Notes under the pieces: generated by a model
The model's input: the letters and a program-made list of their open reading frames with translations, nothing else
Databases searched by the model: none
What the model was told of the DNA's origin: nothing
Translations under genes and position numbers: made by a program
From: Phymorhynchus buccinoides
Taxonomy: Eukaryota; Mollusca; Gastropoda; Neogastropoda; Raphitomidae
Length of the DNA stretch: 64,000 nt
Direction of reading: 5' to 3'
NCBI GenBank assembly: GCA_017654935.2
Contig: CM065703.1
Coordinates: 31,989,863-32,053,862 of the forward strand
In this document: positions 13,601-21,630 of the stretch, in pieces
Position numbering within the stretch: the stretch's first letter is position 1
How the letters are laid out: each line of letters opens with the position of its first letter

Positions 13601-13878
13601 CTTAGGGGGGGAACGTCCCCACTTTTTCAAAATCCTAGAATCAGCTCTGATGTGTGTGCACACTGACCAGCCTTATCATGGTGTGTTGTCTGCAGGCCTA
13701 TGAGCACCTGCTGTCTTTGGAGCTGCTTCGGCCCATGGAGGGGGCCCACAGTCGCGTGCAGAAGGAGTACCGCCTGGTGACCTTGCTGCTGCACCCCACA
13801 CAGATCATGGACACTCTGCAGAGCTTCCCCAACTGCCCCACCGACATCAAGCAGTGGGCCTCCTGCTCTCTGGCTTAA
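1119..13878 (+). CDS. ORC4: ORC4, origin recognition complex subunit 4 (3' half, 5 exons)
   Basis: Spliced gene whose visible coding exons are 1119-1205, 2997-3105, 7306-7401, 9506-9570 and 13696-13878, all with AG acceptors and GT donors and with matching phases (0, 1, 1, 0). They encode about 179 residues matching the C-terminal part of ORC4, which is about 436 residues in vertebrates, so more than half of the gene lies upstream. ORC4 is an AAA+ subunit of the nuclear origin recognition complex that marks replication origins and helps load MCM helicase. The visible part covers the end of the AAA+ lid and the C-terminal winged-helix region. Diagnostic stretches are [41 protein letters not shown] and [16 protein letters not shown]. 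Codon use and frame are intact; nothing suggests a pseudogene. The neighbour on the other strand (ACBD5) converges on it. Identification is from recognised family sequence; the organism is unknown. Confidence 0.93.
1238..1813 (+). repeat. Array of ORC4 exon-tail copies with splice donors
   Basis: About six degenerate copies of the last 50-60 nt of the preceding ORC4 exon plus its gtgagt/ggttagt donor, at roughly 1238-1300, 1350-1410, 1476-1535, 1590-1640, 1657-1705 and 1757-1813. They share the core tcgacagttcagtctcacta and the ending ctgattctgctgctggtgag. Spacers are TG microsatellite. The exon frame remains open from the exon through the first two copies (to about 1463). Several copies are preceded by atcatcag, which could act as an acceptor. 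Confidence 0.85.
2143..2917 (+). mobile_element. TTAA-flanked piggyBac-like MITE (family C) with nested insertion
   Basis: The ends are TTAACCCTTTGACCGACA and GGCGGCGAAAGGGTTAA, inverted and flanked by TTAA. At least six other copies occur in this window. The copy is interrupted at an internal TTAA by another TTAA element at 2341-2874. The CCC...GGG ends and TTAA target duplication are typical of the piggyBac superfamily; no transposase is present. Confidence 0.75.
2341..2874. mobile_element. TTAA element nested inside the MITE at 2143
   Basis: It starts TTAACTCACTCTTTACTGG and ends tagagagagTTAA. Removing it and one TTAA restores the consensus gttaagtTTAAtggcatt seen in uninterrupted copies, so this is a clean insertion with a TTAA duplication. 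Confidence 0.7.
2997..3105 (+). CDS. ORC4: ORC4 coding exon
   Basis: An exon of 109 nt, entering in phase 0 and leaving in phase 1, with acceptor gtttgttctag and donor gttcgt (weak). It encodes [20 protein letters not shown] then [17 protein letters not shown], aligning with the vertebrate segment that ends DSKANIVHG. The last codon is split G|GT with the exon at 7306. Confidence 0.9.
3145..3395. repeat. Dispersed repeat, direct copy at 54495-54710
   Basis: About 250 bp containing tttgaccaggtctcagtccc, catacaaatgcccccaaatt and tgtgggtcacagctacccag. A close copy on the same strand lies at about 54495-54710. It begins about 40 bp after the ORC4 donor. No coding meaning is recognised. Confidence 0.7.
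3450..5868. repeat. 44-bp minisatellite, about 55 tandem units
   Basis: The 44-bp unit is read as gaccgtaatgggtaaggtgc followed by ataatacatgtgtccggttt and tcat, repeated nearly continuously with small variants (gtgcat/gtacat, ttcatga/ttcacga, atgggt/ataggt). It is flanked on both sides by the sequence of a dispersed repeat that holds one or two such units elsewhere (17265-17600, 42548-42660, 58515-58960), so the array is an internal expansion of that repeat. It lies in the ORC4 intron between exons 3105 and 7306. Any open frames here are repeat artefacts. Confidence 0.95.
5869..6215 (+). repeat. 3' part of dispersed repeat family R1
   Basis: It follows directly on the minisatellite: ttttcactggtctccccgct, then a purine-rich block (gaatgggccaataag, gaggaagttgc...cacagaacttccagaa), a poly-C tract at 6120-6132 and a block resembling ccctggtatccccatgg. 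Related copies lie at 17265-17600, 41840-42180 (-), 53120-53370 (-) and 58515-58960. No coding content is seen. Confidence 0.7.
6216..7305. other. ORC4 intron, no gene seen
   Basis: Intron without a recognised gene. A roughly 90-bp segment is duplicated in diverged form around 6285-6460 (ttaccctctcaaagggggtc and ttaccctttaaaatctcaag, each followed by aatctcaatcctta-like sequence). Purine-rich repeats (atatcaagaacaa) occur at 6670-6735. Confidence 0.5.
7306..7401 (+). CDS. ORC4: ORC4 coding exon
   Basis: A 96-nt exon between acceptor gtgtctcag and donor gtcagt. It completes a split Gly codon and reads [20 protein letters not shown] then [11 protein letters not shown], the best conserved ORC4 stretch in the window, belonging to the C-terminal winged-helix region. 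It leaves in phase 1 (G|AA) to the exon at 9506. Confidence 0.95.
7533..7710. mobile_element. Pogo/Tc1-mariner-like MITE (family A)
   Basis: Near-palindromic element with ends CAGTGGAACCTCCCTTATAA and its complement, flanked by TA (7531-7532 and 7711-7712). Ends starting CAGTGGAACCTC with TA duplications are typical of pogo/Tigger-type elements. It is inserted in the tail of an AAT-repeat/aagcgctt SINE- or LINE-type end. Eight copies are listed in this window. Confidence 0.75.
7844..8096. repeat. CA/CG microsatellite tract
   Basis: Mostly CA repeats with ACAAC interruptions. It contains two copies of a short unit, cctttatcgtcaataatcat and ctttatcgtctataatcatt, each followed by ttgacttgaca. 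The low-complexity open frames here (Thr/His or Val/Cys) are not genes. Confidence 0.85.
8097..8785 (+). repeat. Diverged duplicate of 8873-9475 riddled with CA repeats
   Basis: It aligns in order with 8873-9475: shared blocks include ataatctctaattttgacat, ggttccaaagggtggt, tcaaacttgtctttgcaaga, catcctcagagc, attacgaga, gtgattgcatag and acagttatatttataaaatg. In this copy many positions between the shared blocks have been replaced by or filled with CACACA. Confidence 0.8.
8873..9475 (+). repeat. Second, CA-poor copy of the intronic duplication
   Basis: Partner of 8097-8785. It includes an (AAT)n tract with an agcgctctttga...cagagcgctttaca hairpin-like SINE/LINE tail at 9105-9182 and a short TG tract near 9233-9270. 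It ends about 30 bp before the ORC4 exon at 9506. Confidence 0.75.
9506..9570 (+). CDS. ORC4: ORC4 coding exon
   Basis: A 65-nt exon with acceptor tttgattgacag and donor gtaagc. It reads [20 protein letters not shown] plus LK and leaves in phase 0. It matches the vertebrate segment [20 protein letters not shown]. Confidence 0.93.
9577..9710. mobile_element. Long perfect-stem hairpin (foldback MITE)
   Basis: The two arms, ttgagatagcatgagactta...gaagctcttcc and its complement, are nearly perfect over about 50 bp around a 7-nt loop (acacatt); weaker pairing extends to tgggcctgtattcc / gaataccgtccca. It begins 7 nt after the ORC4 exon end at 9570, so it would form a strong hairpin next to the splice donor in the pre-mRNA. 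Confidence 0.85.
9711..10098. other. ORC4 intron, nothing recognised
   Basis: Intron sequence with a short TG/TCTG tract near 10023-10067. No gene or named element seen. Confidence 0.5.
10099..11140 (+). pseudogene. Degenerate copy 1 of ORC4 terminal exon, split by a transposon
   Basis: After tgttgtcttcag, 10099-10161 reads GCGCCCATGAACATCTACTG and onward, a decayed copy of the ORC4 last exon (13696). The copy resumes at 11092 (cagttgtgtgtagaaagaat...tgatgactttgttgctgctc) after an inserted 930-bp element. It has an in-frame stop early on, so it is a dead exon copy. Confidence 0.75.
10162..11091. mobile_element. hAT-like non-autonomous transposon, 6-bp target duplication
   Basis: Ends CATGGGTGCTACT and AGTAGCACCCATG are inverted repeats, flanked by identical CAGTTG (10156-10161 and 11092-11097). 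Removing it rejoins the exon copy at 10099. Inside is a T31 tract (10655-10685) followed by a segment (ttctgggctgtacagtggcg...ccaattcgcagctacaccc) related in inverted form to 15280-15335. There is no transposase. Six-base duplications fit some hAT lineages; the superfamily is inferred. Confidence 0.7.
11218..11440 (+). pseudogene. Copies 2 and 3 of ORC4 terminal exon, tandem
   Basis: Two copies of about 121 bp pitch, starting after ttccgtcttgag (11217) and ttccgtcttcag (11342). Both encode [10 protein letters not shown], then [20 protein letters not shown] or a close variant, against [20 protein letters not shown] and [12 protein letters not shown] in the true exon. Each lost one codon near LLRP and stops aligning after the TLLLL stretch. 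Frame is preserved and many differences are synonymous, so use as an alternative terminal exon is possible, although the absence of the conserved C-terminal 25 residues argues for a pseudo-exon. Confidence 0.8.
11555..12108. repeat. 61-bp minisatellite, about 9 units
   Basis: The unit is gtgcaggggcagcgcacaca followed by cacacatttactgctttgtt and cacccctctagactagcaca plus a. The pitch is 61 bp with small variants. It ends where the element at 12103 is inserted. Confidence 0.93.
12103..12868. mobile_element. hAT-like element with 6-bp target duplication
   Basis: Ends CAGGGGTGCAAA and GCTAGCACCCCTG are inverted and flanked by CAAGTG at 12097-12102 and 12869-12874. It is inserted at the edge of the 61-bp minisatellite. 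Interior: repeated ccggttttgagatgactaaa, two poly-C tracts (12550-12564, 12680-12693) each followed by gctcaacaaaa. No transposase is seen. It shares end style and target length with 10162-11091. Confidence 0.7.
12875..13342. other. ORC4 intron, possible element remnant
   Basis: Nothing recognised. A GC-richer block at 12978-13230 with two near-complementary parts (gcagagctgattcttgtgcg...; ttgcagaactgcctgcattt) may be part of another non-autonomous element. Confidence 0.35.
13343..13549 (+). CDS. Short ORF, possible transposase N-terminal remnant
   Basis: A 68-residue frame beginning [20 protein letters not shown], preceded by gccatgttgaattttcttca. Starts of the MKRxxTLxxFF type are seen at the N-terminus of hAT-derived ZMYM/KIAA1586-like proteins, so this may be the first exon of an hAT-type transposase. 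It is inside the last ORC4 intron and ends in TGA just before a C-rich stretch. Function not recognised with certainty; it may be chance. Confidence 0.35.
   Translation: MKRTATLFDFDFCGGKVKKINLLPNECAEDVAETATASTVSEKQPEDNGTSAREQQFQDEWLAMASED
13696..13878 (+). CDS. ORC4: ORC4 terminal coding exon
   Basis: Acceptor tgttgtctgcag, 60 codons and TAA at 13876-13878. It reads [40 protein letters not shown] and [20 protein letters not shown], matching the vertebrate ORC4 C-terminus residue for residue at the QWA-SSL end. Partial copies lie both upstream (10099, 11218, 11343) and downstream (14278-14590, 14990-15035). Confidence 0.96.
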   Translation, partial: AYEHLLSLELLRPMEGAHSRVQKEYRLVTLLLHPTQIMDTLQSFPNCPTDIKQWASCSLA

Positions 13879-13891
13879 TGATACACATTAG

Positions 13892-14240
13892 GTGTAGAGT
13901 GGCACAGTGGTAGCGCGTTCGCTTCGTGTCAAAGTAAACCCGAGTTCGAACCTGGGTACAGGGGATTTTTCCTCTCACTTTGCACTAGGCCTTACGGTCT
14001 GAACGTGGAGTCTTTCGGATGAGACGATAAACCGAGGTCGCGTGTGCCCATGCACTTAGCATACGTTAAACCCAGTGGCAACGATAAAGTTGTCATTTGG
14101 TCCAAATTTACCCCCCCCCCCCTTCCTTCCTCCTCAGTCACACAAAAATTGCGTGCAAAGCGACACGCTCTTCAGGTGGGAGCAACCCGAATTTCATTGG
14201 CGCCTCTGTGACTATAAAGTTCCTAATACCTAATATTAAT
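13892..14240 (+). mobile_element. tRNA-headed SINE (family S1)
   Basis: The head gtggcacagtggtagcgcgt...gagttcgaacc carries recognisable pol III A and B boxes. The body has tctttcggatgagacgataa accgaggtc, cacgttaaacccagtggcaa and gaatttca...gcctctgtgactataa, followed by an (attaat) tail. Related copies: 21631-21995, 31801-32165, 52143-52527(-). It starts 13 bp after the ORC4 stop, so the ORC4 3'UTR probably includes it. Confidence 0.85.
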
Positions 14241-14277
14241 AATAATAGTTGTGGCTACAGTGGTTAAATCAACAATA

Positions 14278-14590
14278 TCATGGACACTCTACAGAGCTTC
14301 CCCAACTGACATCAAACAGTGGGCCTCCTGCTCTTTGGCACAATGATAGATATTAATAATAATAGTTGTTGTTGTGGCTACAGTGGCTAAATCAACAACA
14401 ATATCATGGACACTCTACAGAGCTTCCCCAACCGACATCAAACAGTGGGCATCGTGCTCTTTGGCACAATGATAAGATATTAATAATAATATTTGTTGTG
14501 GCTAAGTCAACAACAATATCATAGACACTCTACATAGCTTCCCCAACCGACATCAAACAGTGGGCATCGTGCTCTTTGGCATAATCGTTC
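14278..14590 (+). repeat. Three copies of the ORC4 exon 3' end
   Basis: Copies at 14278-14345, 14404-14475 and 14517-14585 repeat tcatggacactctacagagc, ttccccaac...gacatcaa, cagtgggcctcctgctcttt, then aatgataga tattaataataat. Compared with the real end at 13806-13880 the tgcccca block is missing in all three, so they share one ancestral deletion. A fourth, shorter copy lies at 14990-15035. All are downstream of the ORC4 stop. Confidence 0.9.
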
Positions 14591-14594
14591 GTCC

Positions 14595-14930
14595 GTCCCG
14601 AGGGATGATGACCATGCTTCAACAGTTCGTCCTTGTGGAAATCTAGGATGCTGGATGAGTTCGCATATGGCTAGTGAGGCCAATGCGAGCCAGGAAGGAT
14701 CTCTGACAGTGAGGACAGGAGAAAGGTGTCAGAGGTTTTGCCTTTTTCATGAGTGTGATGTTAATTGTTAAATAGCATTTTAAAGTGATTTCTTACAAAA
14801 CTATGCCATTTTGGTCATGTTGAGGACTGATTTCAGTGTTGTGCCTCTACGGTCTTTGGCCTTGATGGCCCTTTTACCACAGTTTTCAGAGGACTGGACT
14901 TCAGACGATTCTGATGCCTGAAAAGACTTC
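14595..14930. repeat. Dispersed repeat with inverted copy at 38680-38935
   Basis: It contains gaggttttgcctttttcatg, taaatagcattttaaagtga, tttcagtgttgtgcctctac, atggcccttttaccacagtt and gacgattctgatgcctga; the same blocks occur in reverse at 38680-38935. No coding content. Confidence 0.65.
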
Positions 14931-15036
14931 TTCTTGTGGCCTGATGGTTTCAACGTCTGCAATCTAAAAAAAAATACAAAAAAACACTCACAACTGCCCC
15001 CCAGACATCAAACAGTGGGTCTCCTGCTCTCTGCCG

Positions 15037-15470
15037 TATTAAAAATAGTAACCCACCCAAGTGACTCAGCAGCAGTGCAGAGTCTCCTCACTCACGCTGG
15101 CTCCGCGACTAAGATAATACTATTAATAGTGTTGTCAGTAGGGGGCTTAGTAGGTGGTGTCCAGAACAGGCTCCACTGAACTCCACCGAAGTGACTCAGC
15201 AGCAGTGCAGTGTCTCCTCGGTTGGTTGCCTCCTGGCCTAACATAGATTCGCTCCCCTTGGACTGCTGGTCTCGGATTCTGCGACTTGAACAAACCGGAG
15301 TGTAGTTGCGAATTGGGATTCGGGAAGATGGGACAGCAAAAAATAAAAATAAAAGAGTCTCCTCCAACCTTATGTAGATTGATGTCTGTGGGCTGCTGGT
15401 TTGCGACCTGACAAACTGGAGTGTGGCTGTGAAGTCGGGGCTCGGAATGAGCAGCTCGGAATGAGCAGCG
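15037..15470. repeat. Internally duplicated repeat, related copy at 29540-29690
   Basis: The block aagtgactcagcagcagtgc agtgtctcctc is present twice (15058 and 15188) around agtagggggcttagtaggtg gtgtcc. The same arrangement appears at 29543-29690. Confidence 0.7.
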
Positions 15471-17250
15471 TGCGTTCGATAGTCACAGAGTTAAATAACT
15501 CACAGAGTAACTACATTAACCGGTACTGGCTCTGTGTTTCAGCAGATGGGAAGATTTCAGTGAATTAACTGATTTTGCTTTGACAGTGCTTCTCTTGAAA
15601 TGAACCAATCATTGTAGACTTTACATTCAGGGTTTGTCTGCAGGGTTGTGTGTGTGTGTGTGTTCTTCAGTTTAACGTACTTCCACTAAAAGTGATTCAG
15701 TATGTTTGTATGTGTGAGATAATTCAGACAGTGTGTGTGTGTGTGAGAGAGAGAGTAAGATCAAAGAGCATGAGTTCTGTAACCTAGCAGCGACTTGTAG
15801 GGACATGAGATCTTGTACTGCTCTGGTCTGTGGGTAAGAAATATTTTGTTATATTTTTTATGCAAACATTCCTCTGCTTTTCCGGCATTGAGGAGCAATG
15901 CTGTTCGTGAATTACATGCCAGAAATGGCTAAGACATATACTCTGTATTTTTCAAAATCCTGATACTGATTTGCAGACTGTAAATGAATTTATGCAATGT
16001 ATGTACACGTACAATGGTGAATATTTTTCGATATACTTCGTCAGCATGCAGATTACAAAACATTATTGAATATAGTGCCTTTGTCTTCAAAAATTTTATC
16101 ATGTACCTTTCTGACAGTGTGTTGTCAGCAAATGTGATAACTAGCATATTTGTTTTTTGGCTTGTGTCCTTTGCATCGTGTTCAAGAACCTGCTTTTTGA
16201 AGTGTATTTTTTACCACCCCCCTACCCCACCCCACCCCCATAAATAAAGAAAAAAGAAGCAAATCGTCGGTGAAAATCAAAAACCGTATCTCAATTTTGG
16301 TAGTTTTGAGAAAAATGGAAAAAAAACTTTCAAAAATTAACTGTGTTGACCACAATTGATTAACTATGATGAATATGGTGTTCAAGACATTGCGAGTTTA
16401 GTCCTGTATTTTGTTAAAATAACTAGAATTTTTTTAAATTTTATATATACTTGAAAAGAACGAAGTAGACGGGAAGATTTCAGCAGACCTTAAGTAGATC
16501 TGAATTTGTGACTTACGAGTTTTTCATCTATTTTCACAACCTCGTTTAGCCCAGGTAGAAAGTTGTTAGAGATACAAACTTTTGGTGGAAGGTGGCGGGG
16601 AAATTAGAGAGCTGACTATGTATCTAACTAAAAAATAAAAAAAATCGAGATTCAAGGTTTTTGAAATTCACTGACGAAATATCAGTATTCTTTGACATAA
16701 TCGCAGACGCTTTGCATGTAAAATGACACACACAATTCATGCCAATAATACTTTGCAGGTGGAATTTTATTTTCCATTTGAAATCACACTCTTTTGAACA
16801 TAAATAACATATTCAACGTCTCAAATGACACATTTTAATTCGCCACTTACCGACTTGCAACATATACAAAAATATGTATGTACAACGAATAATATATGTA
16901 CAACTTTGTGAAGCTGCATGCTTACATATAATTATTTCAAATCACTTGACCCTTCCGCCATTTTACTGATTCAAGCTTCACTGTTCATAAAACACATTGA
17001 CACATTTCCAATGTAACATTAAAAATCACATAATTTTTTGTTTCACTGATCAGAATGAACATTTCAAATACAATTCGAATAATTTTGTCATGATGATGCT
17101 AATAATAATAATCAAATGACATTTTTTGCCACATGGAATCTTATTTTTTTACATCCTGTACAACCACCATTTTGCTTGGTTTCAATTTGTTTTTCATTCA
17201 TTTAATAAAAAAAAAGTCAACCCATCCCTCATTTCCCTGACAGTATCATA
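15471..17250. other. AT-rich intergenic stretch without a gene
   Basis: I see no conserved coding exon on either strand. There are small TG tracts near 15646 and 15733 and an AATAAA-containing ataaataaagaaaaaag at 16238, which could serve as a polyadenylation signal but is too far from ORC4 to assign. Confidence 0.45.
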
Positions 17251-17264
17251 CTGTCTTCTGCGTT

Positions 17265-17600
17265 CCCAGGCCATATGGCCATCATCGATAAGGTACGTAT
17301 GTGTCCGGTTTTCAGTTTTCACTGGTCTCCCCACTGCGTACAGCTAACACATTCCGATTTCGGAGGAGCTCAAAGAAGAAAATACTTAAGACGATTTTTT
17401 GGGGGGGAAAAGGCAGGAGAATGGGCCAATAAGTCGGAAGATAGTAGATGACAGAAAGTAAAGGGAAAAGACAAGAGTGAAAGAGGAAGTTACAAGCACA
17501 AAACTTCCAGAAGGTGGGGAACTATTTGTACGAAAGACCCCCCCACACACACACACACACCGGTATCCCCACGGGAAGACGGTATCATACAATGGTCACA
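17265..17600 (+). repeat. Dispersed repeat R1, near full copy
   Basis: It runs from cccaggccatatggccatca through ggttttcactggtctcccca, ccgatttcggaggagctcaa and aggcaggagaatgggccaat to cttccagaaggtggggaact and ccggtatccccacgggaaga. It has only one unit of what became the 44-bp array at 3450. Confidence 0.75.
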
Positions 17601-17796
17601 AGGATGAAGTTTGTACATATTGCACCAGAAGAAACGTAACAAAACATGTTATGAATCAACCCAACACATTCACAAGCATTCTCTACACTCATACACAAAC
17701 ACAAAACGGATCAAATAGCACACTATAATCTTTAGCTTGTTGATACTCATTTTGTATTGTGAATTATGGATTGATTAAAAACTGAACATTTATTTA

Positions 17797-18108
17797 ACCC
17801 TCTTGCATGTATTCCGGCCAAAACCGCTCAACCGGAAGTTGCCTCTGTGTATTCAAGCCGCCCCCGCCTCTGTGTATTCAAGCCGCCCGTAGCTTGCCCC
17901 CACTGTGAGACCTCCTGTGATGACATTTCCATCACGCACTAAGTTCTGGCTTGTTATACACACACTATGAAGAAACTCCTCACTTGCAGTGATGTGATAA
18001 TAACTGTATGGCGCTCTGTTTGCTTCAAAAGACAGACTTCCCCCAAAATGCGTGAAATAATCTGAACACAAGAAGTTTTTTTCTGTAAAAAATGCAAGAG
18101 GGTTCAGG
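17797..18108. mobile_element. MITE-like element with CCCTCTTGCAT ends
   Basis: Left end ttaaCCCTCTTGCATG and right end AAATGCAAGAGGGtt are inverted repeats around about 290 bp. The left side has TTAA, the right side ttca, so the target duplication is uncertain. Confidence 0.5.
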
Positions 18109-18398
18109 CATGAAAACAGCTCCCTGAATTTTTTCGTAATTTAAGGAATCTCTACCGGAAGAAAAAAAAAGCTCTGCCATTTTCGCGAGCTCGATGTTAT
18201 TCTCAAACGGCGCGGTCCGTATTTGCTTGCGCTCGCGGGCAAAAATTGGTCGCCGAAATGACCTGTGAATGGCGTGTTTGAGAGTTGGAAGGTGTAGAAG
18301 GATGCGAAATGCTGTGAAATGAGTACTTGCCCCCCCCAACAAAATGTGGGCAGATATAGACGTTGATTTGGATGATAAGTCGTAGCGGTTCACTCCCT

Positions 18399-18426
18399 CC
18401 CCCCCCCCCCCCCCCCCCCCCCCCCC
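18399..18426. repeat. Poly-C tract (about 28 C)
   Basis: An uninterrupted C run, one of many long G/C homopolymers in this window. Confidence 0.9.
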
Positions 18427-18565
18427 AACAAGATTTCTCAGCTGAATTTTTTATTTTTTTTTAACAGTAATTTTTATGCCTGAGGGTCAAACCATCAAAT
18501 GCCTGGTAAAAAGTGATAAACGTCAATGAATATGGTCTTTAACTTCCTCATTAATTCACATTTTG

Positions 18566-18850
18566 TTGCCGGCTCGTAATCCAACGGGTTTGCGAGTGCG
18601 GAGGTCCGAACCCAGCTCCGTCCACGGTGTTGTGCCCTTGGGAAAGACACGTAACACCTATTTCCTGGTCCTTCGGATGAGACTTAAAACCGAGGTCCCG
18701 TGTGCAAACGCACACACAAGATCTTGAACACACATTAAAGTCAATTCCACTATTTAGTACGAGTAGGCTGTGTTGTGCAGTTGGAATGGATGACACGACC
18801 TCATTTGTGGCCCAGCACCACGAAAGGGACATTAAGTGACTAACTAACCA
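18566..18850 (+). mobile_element. SINE-like repeat, second family (S2)
   Basis: The B-box-like aggtccgaacccagctccgt is followed by tgtgcccttgggaaagacac, ccttcggatgagacttaaaa, ccgaggtcccgtgtgcaaac and tggcccagcaccacgaaagg. It shares the ttcggatgaga...ccgaggtccc core with S1 but has a different head and tail. Confidence 0.6.
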
Positions 18851-19538
18851 TTCTGAGAAAATTATACGTTTGAAAACATCAGACAATTCTCTTTCCAATG
18901 ATACAAGAACCATTCATGTAAGTTTTTCCGTTCCAGAGTTATGAGTGGGGTGAGCGTCGGCCATTTTGAGAAAAGCCCTAAAGTCTAGCCTAGCTGAAAA
19001 AAGTACTTGTTTTAAAGCACTTATTCAAGATTCTTTAATTAGCCAATGCATCAGTGTACTAAGGAAATCGTTTTGTTTTTGCACAACACACAATCCAACA
19101 ACGAAAGCATGAACATGGACGGACAACCAATGGCTCCCGCCCACCTGCGTGCGCATCTCGACCCTTCCAACGAAAGTGTCGCCATCTTAGTCAGATTTGT
19201 GTGTAAACAGGATGGAAGTTCAGTTTAACGTCGCGTATCGGCTTTCGCCATGTACGTCAGGCTGAACAAGCCAACCAGGGTATAAACAACAATTTATGTT
19301 CCTGAATCACCGTCTTAGCCAAAAGGCCGAGAAGTGATCAGAATTTAAACGTGTAAACAGCATCGATCAGGCATTTTTCAAACAAAGTTACTGACTAAGA
19401 TGGTGGTCTCCCATACTAATAAGCTATAGTATTACTATGGAGCGCTCCTTGTGGCCGGATATGACACGTGGGTACAAGCCATATAAGGGAAAAAAGAAGA
19501 AATATATGGTAAACAAAATCAGATTATATAATCATGTA

Positions 19539-20461
19539 CCGTATTTTCCTGACTACAAAGCGCACCGTTGTCTAAACCTCGCCCCCTGCATTTGATTAAA
19601 ATTCTGGAAAAAACAACGATAAAGCCGCATTCAGTGTCTAGGCCGCAAGAGACTGAAAAAGAAAAACGAACCTGAGAAGACAAGCAGACGAATGATCGAA
19701 AGCCACAGCAACTTTGACGGCCATGTTGCACTCACACACATACCAGTACAGACCTAATCTTCGCCTTCACGGACCTACTAAATACTGAATTCTGCACAAC
19801 GACACAACACAACACAAAATATGACAAAGCAACACACTGGCAGTTCATTTTCAGTCACAGTTTGCACACACAAAACTTTTACCGCGCATACAACTCAGCT
19901 GACAAAATGGCGCAGCGCACACCGCATATACGAAATCACGGCAAAGCTGCTTTCATTTATCGGATTTTGTGAGTTGTTTGCATTCAGCAAGTATTTCAGT
20001 GCACACACTAACGCCGATTTATCAGTTTGATAATGGAAAGGAGCTGCTTTTCAACTTATTTTTTGTAAAATGAGACCATTCACTGAGTTCCAACTTATGG
20101 AGTGAGACCGATCACCTAGTTTCAACTTGGAAGTTGACTTCGCATTTACGTGTGCACATAGTTCGTAAAGATCGACACGATCGCGACTGTTTCAGTTCAA
20201 ACTTTGATCATAAACTGCTCAGTGATAAAAGTGGTGAAATTTAGTGGTCAGATCGTGATATCGCTGATTAAAGTCTTCAGTTTTGGCATGAGAACGGTTC
20301 GTTTTTACCGAGATTGACGATGTCAACACGCACAGGCTGGAGTTGACGACCAGCCTAAAATACGGAAGGGGAAATATTCACAAATTAGCCGCAATCGTTG
20401 TTTTAGCCGCGGGGGTCAAAGTTGAAGAAAAAAGTAGCGGCTTATAGCCTGGAAAATACGG
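19539..20461. mobile_element. MITE family B, long version
   Basis: Ends CCGTATTTTCCTGACTACAA and its complement (gcctggaaaatacgg), flanked by TA on both sides. The interior has no transposase. Short copies of the same ends occur at 29778-29937, 51746-51901 and 57904-58465. TA duplications suggest the Tc1/mariner group. Confidence 0.7.
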
Positions 20462-20684
20462 TATCTCTCCCTCAGATTCTCTCTTACTCTCAGACATACA
20501 CCAACACACACACCAACACACACACGTGTGCACGCACACTTTTTATAAGATCACATTAAAGATTGTCCTTTATAAATATGAAAGATAAGATGTTAGAGAA
20601 CACGAAAATACCCATAACTCAAAATTGACCCAAAAAAGATTTTTTTAACTTTCCAAGCCTGTTGTTAGAAACTAGCCCAGCGAC

Positions 20685-21234
20685 TTAACTCTCTACTACT
20701 ACCAAGTATTACTTAGACTGTTTACTGTTGCGCACCAAGTAATTTTTTGCAGCTGCACTGATTTTCGCACATACTCACTTTAAAAATTCATTAAAAATAC
20801 TCGCTCGAATCATCACTAAAATTCCCTGTGTCGATCTGCTGCTGCAAACCCAAGATCGTTTCAGCAGCTCTTTTTTATTCGCCTAAGTTCAGATTCTGCC
20901 ACTTCTTTCACAGTAAATCCAGTGAATGCTTCGTCGTCACTGTCGCCATCTTGTAGAAGTTCACGCCAAAAGTCATCGTCAGTTTCCATCGTCGAAAACG
21001 CGACGAAAATCGATTGAAAATTGCAAAATTTAGCCTACAAATGCAGATGGCGGAAGATTGTGCTTTCCCTGAGCGAACTGCGCATGTCACGGAAGTAAAG
21101 GATGTGATGTCACTTCATATAAATAGCGCAAAGGGGGACACCAGGGTTTCCCTAGTATCTGGCGGTCAAACCCGCCCATGGCTAGCAACAGTAAACCGGG
21201 CGGTTCAACCCGCCGACGGCAGCAGAAGAGTTAA
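20685..21234. mobile_element. TTAA-flanked piggyBac-like element
   Basis: Left end TTAACTCTCTACTACTACC, right end complement TTAACTCTTCTGCTGCCG, with TTAA at both borders (20685-20688, 21231-21234). It carries a short acidic frame on the - strand (20861-20989) that looks like the start of a piggyBac-type transposase. Confidence 0.6.
20861..20989 (-). CDS. 42-residue acidic ORF, possible piggyBac transposase start
   Basis: Read on the - strand, it starts METDDDFWRELLQDGDSDDE and continues AFTGFTVKEVAESELRRIKK before SC and TGA. piggyBac-type transposases commonly begin with an acidic segment of this kind, and it sits inside a TTAA-bordered element, so a truncated transposase start is the likeliest reading. 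It is too short for certainty and has no catalytic residues. Confidence 0.4.
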   Translation of the reverse strand: METDDDFWRELLQDGDSDDEAFTGFTVKEVAESELRRIKKSC

Positions 21235-21630
21235 TGTCCCTTTCGTGGCGCTGGGTCACATATAGCATGCAAAAATGGGTGGCGCTGCACTAGCAGCGAC
21301 ATTCTCTCCTAGTGGGAGCAACCTGAATTTCACAGACGAGACTCCGTGACTAAAAAAAAAGGTTAAAATAAAATTTTAAAAAATTCCTTGTCTACACTAG
21401 CAACAATATTCTCTTCATTCGGTCAAACGACAAAAGGAACACGTAAAAACGATTGTGAACAAAAATAAAAGTAATGTGTTAATGGTTTTTTTAAAAATCA
21501 AGATTTATTGATCTGTATTATTTACCCAACAACAAAAAACAACCTTGAATTTATATTTACAACAAAAATAAAGATGTACTCAAAGCATTTTGACAAGTCA
21601 ATTTCTAACATTTAGGTAAAAAAACAACAA

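Noticed and set aside
17853..18393. Two overlapping - strand frames of 72 and 122 codons
   Set aside because: They lie within or beside a MITE-like element and show no family motif.
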